DNA of 48,390 nt, taken from positions 1 through 48,390 of the forward strand of contig QHVC01000047.1 in assembly GCA_003222205.1 (NCBI GenBank), written 5' to 3'. Every line of letters begins with the position of its first letter. Positions within the stretch are counted from its first letter, which is position 1. The position numbers and the translations under genes are program-made. The stretch is from Gemmatimonadota bacterium. GTDB lineage: Bacteria > Gemmatimonadota > Gemmatimonadetes > Gemmatimonadales > GWC2-71-9. The notes under the pieces were generated by a model. It was not told where the DNA came from and did not search any database. It saw nothing but the letters and a program-made list of their open reading frames with translations. Positions 9,688-18,235 of this stretch are shown in pieces.

Positions 9688-12600
9688 CTAGACCGGTCCG
9701 GCACACACATCCCCCCACAAGTTGGCCAACCCGGTTCCAGTGTCGTCCGCGTCGAAGTCGAGAGGGTTAGCTTCATGGTACTCCTCGTGGGCGAGCGTGT
9801 TCGCGAGCTCGCCAGTGTCGAACGCGTGCTTCCCGAGGGTCACTACGCCTGTGAGAGGGTCCCATGCTCCGTAAGCCCACTTTCCCGTTTGAGGGTCGCG
9901 GAGGTTCCGTTGGTACACCATTCTGAACCTGGTAAAATCGCGTGCGGCAGCGAAACCAAACGCACTGCATTCCGGCATCGGACTTGATTGGAGGTTGTCC
10001 ATAGCTCCGGCGAGCTTGTCGCACTGGTTCCGACTGAACCCCTCCATCTTGCATGTCTGATACCGCTTGTCATCCTGTTGCTCCTGTCTTTGCTCAGCTC
10101 TGCTACGTAGCCTATTGTCTCTCTGCTCAGCGTCAAGGAACGCGGCCTCATCAGGGCCTAGGAACGCCCACGGATCGCCCCACATTGGACCAAAGTCAGG
10201 GTGCACATCGAACCGGCTACCTCCACCGAAGAGGTCGAAATCGGGGTCTACACCAACCCCGCTACAGTCCAGACTCCAGCAATTGTTGAACACAGGGCCT
10301 GTGCAGGAACCCGTGTCGCAGTTCATTGTCGTTCCGATAGGGTCTCTTCCCTCAAGCGGCCCCACGCCGTACGTGTATAAGTTCCCCCCACCCCCGTACC
10401 CGATCGGGTCCTCCTGGATGAACCGCCGCACGCCAGGGTCGTAATACCGCGCCCGGAAGAAATACAGCCCAGTCTCCGAGTCATACTCCCGCCCCGTCCA
10501 CTGATACCGCAGCTTCAACGTGAGCGTGTGGTTGGAGTCATTTGACACGACCGCCCCGTAGGGCCCATAGCGCAGGCTCCGCATCCACGTGCCGTCGCGC
10601 TTGATCAGGCCGCGCACGCTGTGCAGCTTGTCTTGCACCACGTAGAAGTGGTTCCCGCTGGCGTCGCGAATGGCGAGCAGATCGTCGCTGGCCGGCCCAT
10701 AGGTATACTGGAGGCCGATGGTCCCGCCGGAGTCCGTCTCGAACCCCACGTTGGCGCCGCGATACACGAAGCGGGTATAGGCCACGGTCCCGCCGGTGCT
10801 ATTCGAGTACACGCGCTTGGCGATGCGGCGGCCGAGCACGTCGTACCCGTAGCGCACGATCAGGGTGCCGTTGTAGCGCGCACTGCGTAGACGATTCAGG
10901 GCGTCGTATTGGTAGGTCCACGTGTTCGCGCCACAGGTGCGCGCGGTGAGGTTGCCGGCGCGGTCGTAGCCGAAGCTCGAGCAGCCGGCCGTTGCCGTGA
11001 GGCGGTCGGTCGTGACGTCATACACCTCGGCCCCGGCTGTCGTTTTGATGTTCCCCGCCCGGTCGAAGGCAAACGTGTCCCGCGCCACCCAGTTCGTGTC
11101 GAGCTGCTTCTCCACCCACACGGTGAGGCGCTCCCAGCCGTCGTAGGTCACCGAATCGCGCAGCGTGTCCACCCTGGTGCCGGACCCCAGCTGCTCGTGC
11201 CAGGTCGGAATGAGAGGGAATCCCATCGCGTCCGGCTCTACATCGTTCCGCTCCCAGGTCCCGGGCTCCCAGCTCGACGACGGCAGGGTGTTCGCTAGTG
11301 TGCTCAGCTCGCCGGTGAGGTTCCAGTCGGACCAGCGGCTGAGCCCCAGCCCGGCGGCGCGAATGGACGGGCCACGGGGTCGGGACTGCCCGTCGAAGTC
11401 GTACGTGATCGTGTCGGCGAACGGCGTGATCAACGTGTCCGCGTACCCGCGGCTTGCTTCGTACCGCAGGGTCCAGGTGCCGACCGGGTCCGTCGTCGTG
11501 CTGCGGCGCTCGTAGGTATCGTAGGTGTAGGACGTGGCCCGGACCGTCGCGCCGGTGTAGCTCGTGTCGGCCTTGAGTCGCCCGCGCAGGTCGAAGCCCC
11601 AGCGCAGCTCGGCGTTCACCCCGCCGATCGAATCCACAGGACTGTCGTACCACGCGCGCGTTACTTGATCCAGCGGTCCGCCGAAGGCCCGCCGCAGCGT
11701 TCCCACGCCGGGGATCACCGACAGTGTATCGCGGTTGCGGCTGTCGTAGTTGGTCGTCAACGTGTCGCCGCGGCGGGTGATCGTCTTCTTCACGTTCCCC
11801 GTGATGTCGTACACGAAGCTGTCCCGCACCGCCATGGAATCGGTCCACGGGTGGCGGCTCACCACGCGGCCCAAGCGGTCGTAAAGATACAGCACGGCCT
11901 TACCGCGGTCGTTGAGGCGGAGAGAGTCCCGTCCTGCACGATCGAACCGGTAGCGCACCCGGACGACATGGATGCTGTCGGTGTCGAGGTTGCTCGGCCA
12001 CCCTGCGGCGTTACACGGATTGTTGCAGGTGTCGGTACGGATCAGGCGAGCAGAGTCGGTCTGGCCAGCGACGTTGAAGAACGCCTGCGAGCGGCGCCAC
12101 TGCCACCTGGGTGCTGTATCGGGCTGCTGCACGCGGATCTTGCGGTCGGAAACCGAGTCGCGGCCCAAGACATCTACCTGCGTCGTGTCGGTGAGCATGC
12201 CGCTCTCGTCGTGTGCGCTCACCGCGTTCTTCCATGTCGGGTGATAGCTGAACCGGCGCGACTTGGTGACCCCGGGCAATCGGGTCGAATCGAGGAGCCC
12301 GTCGCTGCGGTACCAGAACTTCGTCGTGTCGTTGTGCGGCGTGATGGAGTAGATGACCCGGCCCAGCGAGTCGTAGGTCACGCGGGAGGTGTCCCCGATC
12401 AGCCCGATCGTCTTGATCACACGGTGGCTGGCATCGTAGACCAGGCTGTCGAGCCGCAGGATGTCGTTCGCGGCGCGCGTGATGTAGCTCTTGACGGGCC
12501 GGCCCAACGCGTCGTACGCGTGGTAGACGCGGCTCGAGTCGGCCACCTTCCCCTCAGTCCATAGCACGAACCCCTCTGCTGTGTACTCGCTGCGACCCAG

Positions 12601-14604
12601 CGTGCCGAGCGCGTCCCACGTCTTGCGCGCCTCACCCCAGCGGTTGAGCAGCGACCGCGTCCAGTTGGCGCGCGGGTCCTTCATCTCCACGTACACGCTG
12701 TCGAGGCTGCGCAGTGCGCCGAAGCCCTGGCGCTCGTAAGCGGTGTAGGTGATCACCGGCCGCACGATAGCTCCGCCCGTGTCCACAGCGGGCAACGACA
12801 CCTGCGCCGGCCGCCGCTTGAAGGTGCTGTCGTAGGTCACGATCGTCGTGTCGGCGATGACCCCAATGCGCTGGGTCAGGACCAGAGTGCCTGTCCCGGC
12901 ATACGGCTGGTAGGTAAAGCGAGTCGTGAAGGGCCTGGTCGTTGAGGAGCTGATCGAGTCGTACGTGAGCTGGTTGGTCGAGCCGTCGATCGACACCTTC
13001 GACTGTCGAGTGCCGGGATCGGTCCAGGTTGCCAGCTTGCCGTTGCCGTCGTAGCCGAGGGTGATCCCCTTCCCCACCGGGTCCACGAACGCCGTCACCT
13101 GGTCGCTGGCGCCCGAGTAGGCGATCGAGTCTCGATTCCCGCTCGCGTCCGCCGACGCCTGGAGGCGTCCGTTGCTGTCGAAGACGAGCTTGGCGGGCGT
13201 GCCGCGGAAGTGCAGCTCCCACCCCGAGCCCACCTTGACCAGCGTGGAGAGGTCCCCCGGCGGCGCGACCCAGAGACTGTCGCCGTTCCCCCGGAACACC
13301 GCTGCCGTCCCGCCCGCGCCGACCAGCAGCCGGTCACTCCCCACCCCCACGAGCTGCAGCGCGCCGCTCGGCCACCACCCCGACCCATAGCGCGTCGTGC
13401 GCCGGTCCACCAGCACCACCTCGACCGAGTCCGTGGCGATGTGCGTCGTCGCGCCGGAGGTCACGCGTGCTTCCACCGTAAGCCACTTGCGGGTCGGGGT
13501 CGAAAAGCCGGGGGGGCCAGAAAAGTCCCCTTGCAGCACGAGACGGCACCGGCGCGCCGGTCCCGTCGCACAGGTCGGGCTCGACACAGCGAGGGAGTCG
13601 AGCTTCGTCCCCCCAGAGTCGTAGAGGATCACCTTGATCTGGTCCGGCGTCCCGGCCGGCCAGGTGAGCTCGAGATCGATCGGCACGAGGGCCCGCGGGT
13701 AGGACTGCCGAGTGGAGTACACCAACCCCGCGCTGTGGCCCGCGCCCATCGAGACGTAGGCGGGAATCCCGATGCCGGTTTCGACCTCTCCTCCGCTCAC
13801 CGCCAACCCCGGTCCGAATGGCGCCCCGAACTGGCGGCCCAGCGCTTCGAGCGGCGCTCCCGTGAAGCCGATGACCGCCGCGCTGTCGTTGGGCAGAACC
13901 GCCCAGCGTGTGGCCGTGGCGCAGACACTGTCCAGAGAGCAGATCTTCACCGTCATCAGCCCGGAGTCGGCCAGGCCGAGCCAATGGGTCGAGTCTACCT
14001 CCCACTCCAGCAGCCCGCGATTGATCCTCGCCAACGTAGTCACGGTGTCCGTGGTGGACGCGCGTTTCCAACTCAGCACGACCGCGGTCGTGTCGATCCC
14101 GGCCCCGTGCGGCAGATAGGTCGCCCGGAGTAGCGGCTGGCGGTTGTGCACTACGGCCCGACTCCCGGACGTGAGCACCGGGGTGACGATGGCGATCGTT
14201 GGCTCCGTGCTGATCACGATGGTCCCGGGGTCGCTCGCATGCCCGGTGGCCGTCAACTGGAGGGTGCCCGGGCCGCTCACCGAATAGGTCACGGCCACCT
14301 TCTTCATCTGCTCGGCAGCCAACGTCGCCGAGCCCGGACTGACGGACACACAAGTCAGGCTCCCGGTGACTGAGCAGGAGAATGTGTAGAAGTCAGCGGC
14401 CGTACCGCTGTTCGTGACGACGAAGGTATCCACGTACTGTGCACCGGTGAGACGGCCCTCGTGCAGCCCGTCCGGCTCCACGTCCACGCTGTAGGTGCCG
14501 GTGCAGCCGGTTTGGCATTGTTGTGCGGCAGCGTGGTGAGGGCGAACGGCGACTCCGATGAAGAGCAAGGTCGTCAGTATTACAGCGGAGCGACAGGCGA
14601 GCAC
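9688..14604 (-). CDS. Full-length secreted RHS/YD-repeat protein; C-terminal tip with HEEYH metalloprotease-like motif
   Basis: Signal MLACRSAVILTTLLFIGVAVRPHHAAAQQ, Ig-like N-terminal repeats, YD repeats, RHS core RFIQEDPIGYGGGGNLYTYG, tip ...ELANTLAHEEYHEANPLDF. Start moved from 14643 to GTG 14604 because the -24/-12 element covers 14639-14654. Confidence 0.88.
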   Translation of the reverse strand: MLACRSAVILTTLLFIGVAVRPHHAAAQQCQTGCTGTYSVDVEPDGLHEGRLTGAQYVDTFVVTNSGTAADFYTFSCSVTGSLTCVSVSPGSATLAAEQMKKVAVTYSVSGPGTLQLTATGHASDPGTIVISTEPTIAIVTPVLTSGSRAVVHNRQPLLRATYLPHGAGIDTTAVVLSWKRASTTDTVTTLARINRGLLEWEVDSTHWLGLADSGLMTVKICSLDSVCATATRWAVLPNDSAAVIGFTGAPLEALGRQFGAPFGPGLAVSGGEVETGIGIPAYVSMGAGHSAGLVYSTRQSYPRALVPIDLELTWPAGTPDQIKVILYDSGGTKLDSLAVSSPTCATGPARRCRLVLQGDFSGPPGFSTPTRKWLTVEARVTSGATTHIATDSVEVVLVDRRTTRYGSGWWPSGALQLVGVGSDRLLVGAGGTAAVFRGNGDSLWVAPPGDLSTLVKVGSGWELHFRGTPAKLVFDSNGRLQASADASGNRDSIAYSGASDQVTAFVDPVGKGITLGYDGNGKLATWTDPGTRQSKVSIDGSTNQLTYDSISSSTTRPFTTRFTYQPYAGTGTLVLTQRIGVIADTTIVTYDSTFKRRPAQVSLPAVDTGGAIVRPVITYTAYERQGFGALRSLDSVYVEMKDPRANWTRSLLNRWGEARKTWDALGTLGRSEYTAEGFVLWTEGKVADSSRVYHAYDALGRPVKSYITRAANDILRLDSLVYDASHRVIKTIGLIGDTSRVTYDSLGRVIYSITPHNDTTKFWYRSDGLLDSTRLPGVTKSRRFSYHPTWKNAVSAHDESGMLTDTTQVDVLGRDSVSDRKIRVQQPDTAPRWQWRRSQAFFNVAGQTDSARLIRTDTCNNPCNAAGWPSNLDTDSIHVVRVRYRFDRAGRDSLRLNDRGKAVLYLYDRLGRVVSRHPWTDSMAVRDSFVYDITGNVKKTITRRGDTLTTNYDSRNRDTLSVIPGVGTLRRAFGGPLDQVTRAWYDSPVDSIGGVNAELRWGFDLRGRLKADTSYTGATVRATSYTYDTYERRSTTTDPVGTWTLRYEASRGYADTLITPFADTITYDFDGQSRPRGPSIRAAGLGLSRWSDWNLTGELSTLANTLPSSSWEPGTWERNDVEPDAMGFPLIPTWHEQLGSGTRVDTLRDSVTYDGWERLTVWVEKQLDTNWVARDTFAFDRAGNIKTTAGAEVYDVTTDRLTATAGCSSFGYDRAGNLTARTCGANTWTYQYDALNRLRSARYNGTLIVRYGYDVLGRRIAKRVYSNSTGGTVAYTRFVYRGANVGFETDSGGTIGLQYTYGPASDDLLAIRDASGNHFYVVQDKLHSVRGLIKRDGTWMRSLRYGPYGAVVSNDSNHTLTLKLRYQWTGREYDSETGLYFFRARYYDPGVRRFIQEDPIGYGGGGNLYTYGVGPLEGRDPIGTTMNCDTGSCTGPVFNNCWSLDCSGVGVDPDFDLFGGGSRFDVHPDFGPMWGDPWAFLGPDEAAFLDAEQRDNRLRSRAEQRQEQQDDKRYQTCKMEGFSRNQCDKLAGAMDNLQSSPMPECSAFGFAAARDFTRFRMVYQRNLRDPQTGKWAYGAWDPLTGVVTLGKHAFDTGELANTLAHEEYHEANPLDFDADDTGTGLANLWGDVCAGPV

Positions 14605-14638
14605 GCGGAGCCCCAGGAAGAGGGACGCGTGGTGCTGT

Positions 14639-14654
14639 CGCACGGTCTATGCCG
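14639..14654 (-). promoter_or_regulatory. Sigma-54-type -24/-12 promoter for RHS 14604-9688
   Basis: Reverse complement cGGcatagaccgtGCg; 10-nt GG/GC spacing. Confidence 0.6.
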
Positions 14655-14726
14655 TGTGGAGTAGGGCTGCAGTTGACACGAGACTACGGAGCGACGAGTC
14701 CCGCGAGCAGGCGGAGCCCAATGCTC

Positions 14727-14895
14727 ACCGTACCATTTACGCATCGTGGTGGTACGGTTGGTACCGTCGTTGACGCTCAAGAATCAGCGGTCGACCCGCT
14801 GAACCGCGACTTGCTCTGCGGCACCCTTCGCAAGACCGGACGACTCCGTTGGTACCGTACCATTCGCGCCTCGGTGGTACGGTGAGTGGTACGGT
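14727..14895. promoter_or_regulatory. Two inverted-repeat activator sites ACCGTACCA-N12/14-TGGTACGGT plus extra half-sites between divergent sigma-54-type promoters
   Basis: ACCGTACCA 14727-14735 / TGGTACGGT 14750-14758; ACCGTACCA 14854-14862 / TGGTACGGT 14875-14883; third TGGTACGGT 14887-14895. Confidence 0.7.
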
Positions 14896-14936
14896 CTGCT
14901 CCTAACGCGAACGCACCTCTGCCTCGCGACCCTCGG

Positions 14937-14952
14937 CGGCACATCTCCTGCC
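14937..14952 (+). promoter_or_regulatory. Sigma-54-type -24/-12 promoter for bEBP-2
   Basis: cGGcacatctcctGCc; 10-nt GG/GC spacing; lies inside the naive ORF, implying a downstream start. Confidence 0.6.
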
Positions 14953-14993
14953 CACTTGATGAGCGTACTTCTCCACAGAGGGCATTCATCCGC

Positions 14994-16022
14994 GTGCCTT
15001 CCAGACTGGTCTCGGCGACAGCGAAACACAGTGAGCTCACCACACGCGGTGAGGCTCCCGACTCTCGAGTAGCGACCTCCGTCGTGCGGAAAGGCGTGCT
15101 CGCCTCGGTGGTCGCGACGTCGGGAGCGATGCTGGACGTGGTGGAGCGGGTGCGGCAGTACGCCCCCGCCCGTGCGCCCGTCGTCCTGATCGGGGCCACT
15201 GGCACCGGCAAGTCGCTGTTCGCGCGCGCGCTGCACGAGGAGGGCGGCCGCAGCGGCGCGTTCGTGCGGGTGACGGCGCGGGAGGTGGTGCCGGCGTTGG
15301 CGGCAAGCCAGTTCTTCGGGCACGAGGCGGGAGCATTCACAGGGGCGGTCGGCCGGCACGAGGGGTTTTTCACGCTCGCCCGGGGTGGGACGCTACTGCT
15401 CGACGACTTCCACCTAATGCACCGTGCGGTGCAGGCGCTGCTGTTGCGGGTGGTAGAGGAGGGCGTGTACCGGCCGGTGGGGGGAAAGCGGGACATTGCG
15501 GTCACCTGCCGGCTGGTGTTCGGCGTTGGGGAGGACCTGGATCAGCTGGTGGCCGAGCGGCGGCTGCTCGCAGACCTGCGGCACCGGATGGGCTATTGCG
15601 AGGTGCGGTTGCCGCCGCTCGCGGAGCGGCGGGAGGAGATTCCGGCGCTCGCCTACGGGTTGCTCGCCCAGTGCCGGGCCGAGGAGTCCGAGCTGGCGGA
15701 CGTTCCCACGCGATTCGGGCCGGGGGTGCTCGGGGTACTGGAGCAGCTCTCCTATCCAGGGAACGTGCGGCAGTTGAAGCAGCTCATCAAGGTGGCGATG
15801 CTGCACGCCCGCGATGCGAAGGATATACGGCTAGAGCATCTGCCGGCGTGGGCGGGGGCGGTGCCGGTGTTCCGCCGCGGGGCGCGGCGCGAGGAAAACG
15901 TCAGCGTGATCGCTGAGGCGCTGGCGCGGAGTGAGGGGAACGTGGCGCGGGCGGCGCGGATGATCGGGACGAGCTGGAGGACGGTGGCGCGGGTGAAGGG
16001 AGAGGGGGGGAGCGCGCGTTGA
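14994..16022 (+). CDS. Sigma-54 activator-like AAA+ protein bEBP-2 (AAA+ plus HTH)
   Basis: GATGTGKS, GAFTGA, GGTLLLDDFH, PGNVRQLKQL, C-terminal HTH. Alignment with bEBP-1 supports a start downstream of the ORF-track start 14886. Confidence 0.82.
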   Translation: MPSRLVSATAKHSELTTRGEAPDSRVATSVVRKGVLASVVATSGAMLDVVERVRQYAPARAPVVLIGATGTGKSLFARALHEEGGRSGAFVRVTAREVVPALAASQFFGHEAGAFTGAVGRHEGFFTLARGGTLLLDDFHLMHRAVQALLLRVVEEGVYRPVGGKRDIAVTCRLVFGVGEDLDQLVAERRLLADLRHRMGYCEVRLPPLAERREEIPALAYGLLAQCRAEESELADVPTRFGPGVLGVLEQLSYPGNVRQLKQLIKVAMLHARDAKDIRLEHLPAWAGAVPVFRRGARREENVSVIAEALARSEGNVARAARMIGTSWRTVARVKGEGGSAR

Positions 16023-16299
16023 GAGGAGAGGGGGGAGCGCGCGTTGAGAGCAGAAACTTCCATCCACACCCGCGCTTCCTATCGCGGGCCAGCGCAGGGC
16101 CCAACACCGTCCACACTTAAGTGGAATAAAGTCCTCAGTGCGCCGCTGAGAAAGTGCGACCTAGAGTATCGTAATGGGATTTGACAGCGGGGAGGTGAAT
16201 GGCTGTAACTCGCAACGATATTCCGCGCAGGCCGCGAATTCTTCGCGAAGGTTGGGCAGACAGAGCGAAGCTCCATCGATGCGAAGATGCAACACGATT

Positions 16300-16468
16300 C
16301 GACGGCTCCCCCTGCCAGGGACAGAGCACCGGCGCCCCGTCGGCGAACGTGCTGTAGTCCGGGCGGCCCCGCCACGTCCAGTGCGGGATGACGGCGAACG
16401 GAGCCCACCAGTGCCGGGGGCCGTTCCACACCGTATCCCCATAGGCGATGCGGATCACGCTCAGGATC
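16300..16468 (-). repeat. Short RHS-core fragment (about 165 bp), near-identical to about 19700-19860
   Basis: IRIAYGDTVWNGPRHWWAPFAVIPHWTWRGRPDYSTFADGAPVLCPWQGEPS; only about two mismatches by eye, then abrupt divergence. Confidence 0.9.
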
Positions 16469-16478
16469 CTAAAGGAGA

Positions 16479-16500
16479 GAGCCCGGCCGTGACCGGGCTC
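16479..16500 (-). terminator. Possible hairpin terminator downstream of the 16528-16833 gene
   Basis: agcccggccgtgaccgggct; on the minus strand followed by ctctctccttt. Weak U-tract. Confidence 0.35.
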
Positions 16501-16527
16501 CGTTGTTCAGAGCGACGTAACCCAGCG

Positions 16528-16833
16528 TCAAGATGTGTCGGACCGCGGGGCCCTCTCCGTCGAGGGGGCGGACTGATCGACATAGAAGGCGTATGCCTTG
16601 TCCACAAGCTCGTCCCACGATCTGTGAGCAAACTCGTCGACTAGGCCAACGGCCGTGCTTAATATCACGTGCGAGGGCGTGCGACGATTCTGGAAGATCT
16701 CGCGTGCTTCGCGGAGCTCTCCGTCGAGGCCGAGAAGATGTCTGAGATCTTCGGGGCTCTTGGAAACAGCGACAGCGCTTAGCTCTCCTAAGAAGCTCTG
16801 GATCGCGCGAGCAAATTCAACCCGAGACATCAT
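16528..16833 (-). CDS. Small soluble protein, candidate immunity protein of the orphan RHS tip
   Basis: ATGA overlap with stop of 16830-17861; no signal segment. Confidence 0.6.
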   Translation of the reverse strand: MMSRVEFARAIQSFLGELSAVAVSKSPEDLRHLLGLDGELREAREIFQNRRTPSHVILSTAVGLVDEFAHRSWDELVDKAYAFYVDQSAPSTERAPRSDTS

Positions 16834-17861
16834 TTGATCACGTCGAAGTGATTGAGATTACCAAGTTGGTCGAACCCTCGTTGCAGGATGCTTGTCACCT
16901 TTCCACCTTTGTCGACAATATAGGTGTAGATTGCGGAACTCACACGATCTCCGCCCTTTACGAACCTGTTGACCATCGCCCCACCACCCTCAAGCAGTTG
17001 GACGCCCCACTCCTCACCTCTGCCTGAGCTGAGGACGCCTTTGATGCCCCGGATCACCTCCGGTGCAGCATCGAGACCACGTAGCCCTGCACGGACCGCG
17101 GCCTTCGTACCTTGCACGGCTTCCCCGCCACCGGGAATCGCGTTTGCGCCGATTTCCACGGCCATGAGGCCAAAGGCTAGGCGGTTACCACGGGCTGCTT
17201 CTTTCGCGTGCTCATCGACGCTCGAGGCACCAAAGAGGAAAAACATGTTCGATACGAACTGCGCACCAACCGCCCCCCAGTAACCCTTTCCACCAATCTT
17301 TGCCCACACCAGATCATTGATGCAGGCGATGTCGTGCCAGGGACACAGCCCGAACGGATCTGCGAAGTTGACGGGATCCCCGCTGGCGAACCCATACAGG
17401 TTGAGCCCGCCCGCGAGCCCGATGGGATCTTCCTGCGTGAACCGCCCGGTCGCCGGATCCACGTAGCGGTTCCGGTGGAACTGCGTCCCCGTTCCATCCT
17501 CTCGCCCATGCGTCAGCGTGCCATACCACGAGGGGGCGATGGTATCGCTCGCCGCCAGGGCGACCGCGAACAGCTCCGGCTTCCACAGACGCCCCACGCA
17601 GCGCGACGGCTCCCCAGGCCACGGGCAGAGCACCGGCGCCCCATCGGCGAACGTGCTGTAGTCCGGCCGGCCCCGCCACGTCCAGTGCGGGATGACGGCG
17701 AACGGAGCCCACCAGTGCCGGGGGCCGTTCCACACCGTGTCCCCGTATGCGATGCGGATCACGCTGAGCGGCTGGTCGAGCGTGGCTCCGTAGGTGTAGG
17801 CGACCCGGCCGAGCAGCGGATTGCCATCGAAGAGCGTCAGGCCACTCAGCCAGGTCGCCAC
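16830..17861 (-). CDS. Orphan RHS C-terminal cassette (core plus distinct tip)
   Basis: Core ATGRFTQEDPIGLAGGLNLYGFASGDPVNFADPFGL nearly identical to RHS 24441-18964, but the tip (...GRGEEWGVQLLEGGGAMVNRFVKGGDRVSSAIYTYIVDKGGKVTSILQRGFDQ...) differs. Confidence 0.82.
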   Translation of the reverse strand: MATWLSGLTLFDGNPLLGRVAYTYGATLDQPLSVIRIAYGDTVWNGPRHWWAPFAVIPHWTWRGRPDYSTFADGAPVLCPWPGEPSRCVGRLWKPELFAVALAASDTIAPSWYGTLTHGREDGTGTQFHRNRYVDPATGRFTQEDPIGLAGGLNLYGFASGDPVNFADPFGLCPWHDIACINDLVWAKIGGKGYWGAVGAQFVSNMFFLFGASSVDEHAKEAARGNRLAFGLMAVEIGANAIPGGGEAVQGTKAAVRAGLRGLDAAPEVIRGIKGVLSSGRGEEWGVQLLEGGGAMVNRFVKGGDRVSSAIYTYIVDKGGKVTSILQRGFDQLGNLNHFDVIK

Positions 17862-17945
17862 TGGCGGAGGGACACTGTCGTTCTCCAGGTCGTAGGCAGG
17901 TACGTTGCCACTCCAGCCCAGGCTGCCCGGGATCTGGATCTCGTA
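17395..17945 (-). repeat. Direct repeat of RHS core shared with about 19480-20040
   Basis: Long near-identical nucleotide blocks including gcggatcacgctgagcggctggtcgagcgtggctccgtaggtgtaggcga. Confidence 0.9.
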
Positions 17946-17954
17946 GAACTCTGA

Positions 17955-18201
17955 TCACCGGCCCAGTCGGGTGCGTCGGCGTGTAGCCGCCGTCGGGGGT
18001 AACGGAGACGGTGTTCGTGACCCCGGTGTAGGTCGCCTGGACGGTGGCCGTCCCGATCCCGTCGCTCACTTGCCCGGAAACGACGTTCGAGCCTGCCTCC
18101 ACGGTGATGGTGAAATCACCGGATTGAAGGTCCGAGCAGGAGGGATTGGAACCGGGTTGCGTGGACCCAATCGTGCCGCCGTTCCAGCGGGTCTGCACCA
18201 C
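17955..18201 (-). pseudogene. N-terminal-domain fragment of an RHS gene fused out of frame to the orphan C-terminal cassette
   Basis: WNGGTIGSTQPGSNPSCSDLQSGDFTITVEAGSNVVSGQVSDGIGTATVQATYTG matches WFNGGTIGNTMPGSNPLCSDFQSGDFTVTIQPGLNTVSAQVSDNLGTAYVEARYNE of RHS 24441-18964; sequence then jumps to the distal core. Confidence 0.82.
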
Positions 18202-18235
18202 CAGGCGGCATGCAGACCCGCAGCCCGCCAGCTAT

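Noticed and set aside
14700-14722. Alternative -24/-12-like GG...GC element (ttgggctccgcctgctc on the minus strand) upstream of RHS 14604
   Set aside because: GG/GC spacing is 9 rather than 10 nt; the element at 14639-14654 has exact spacing.
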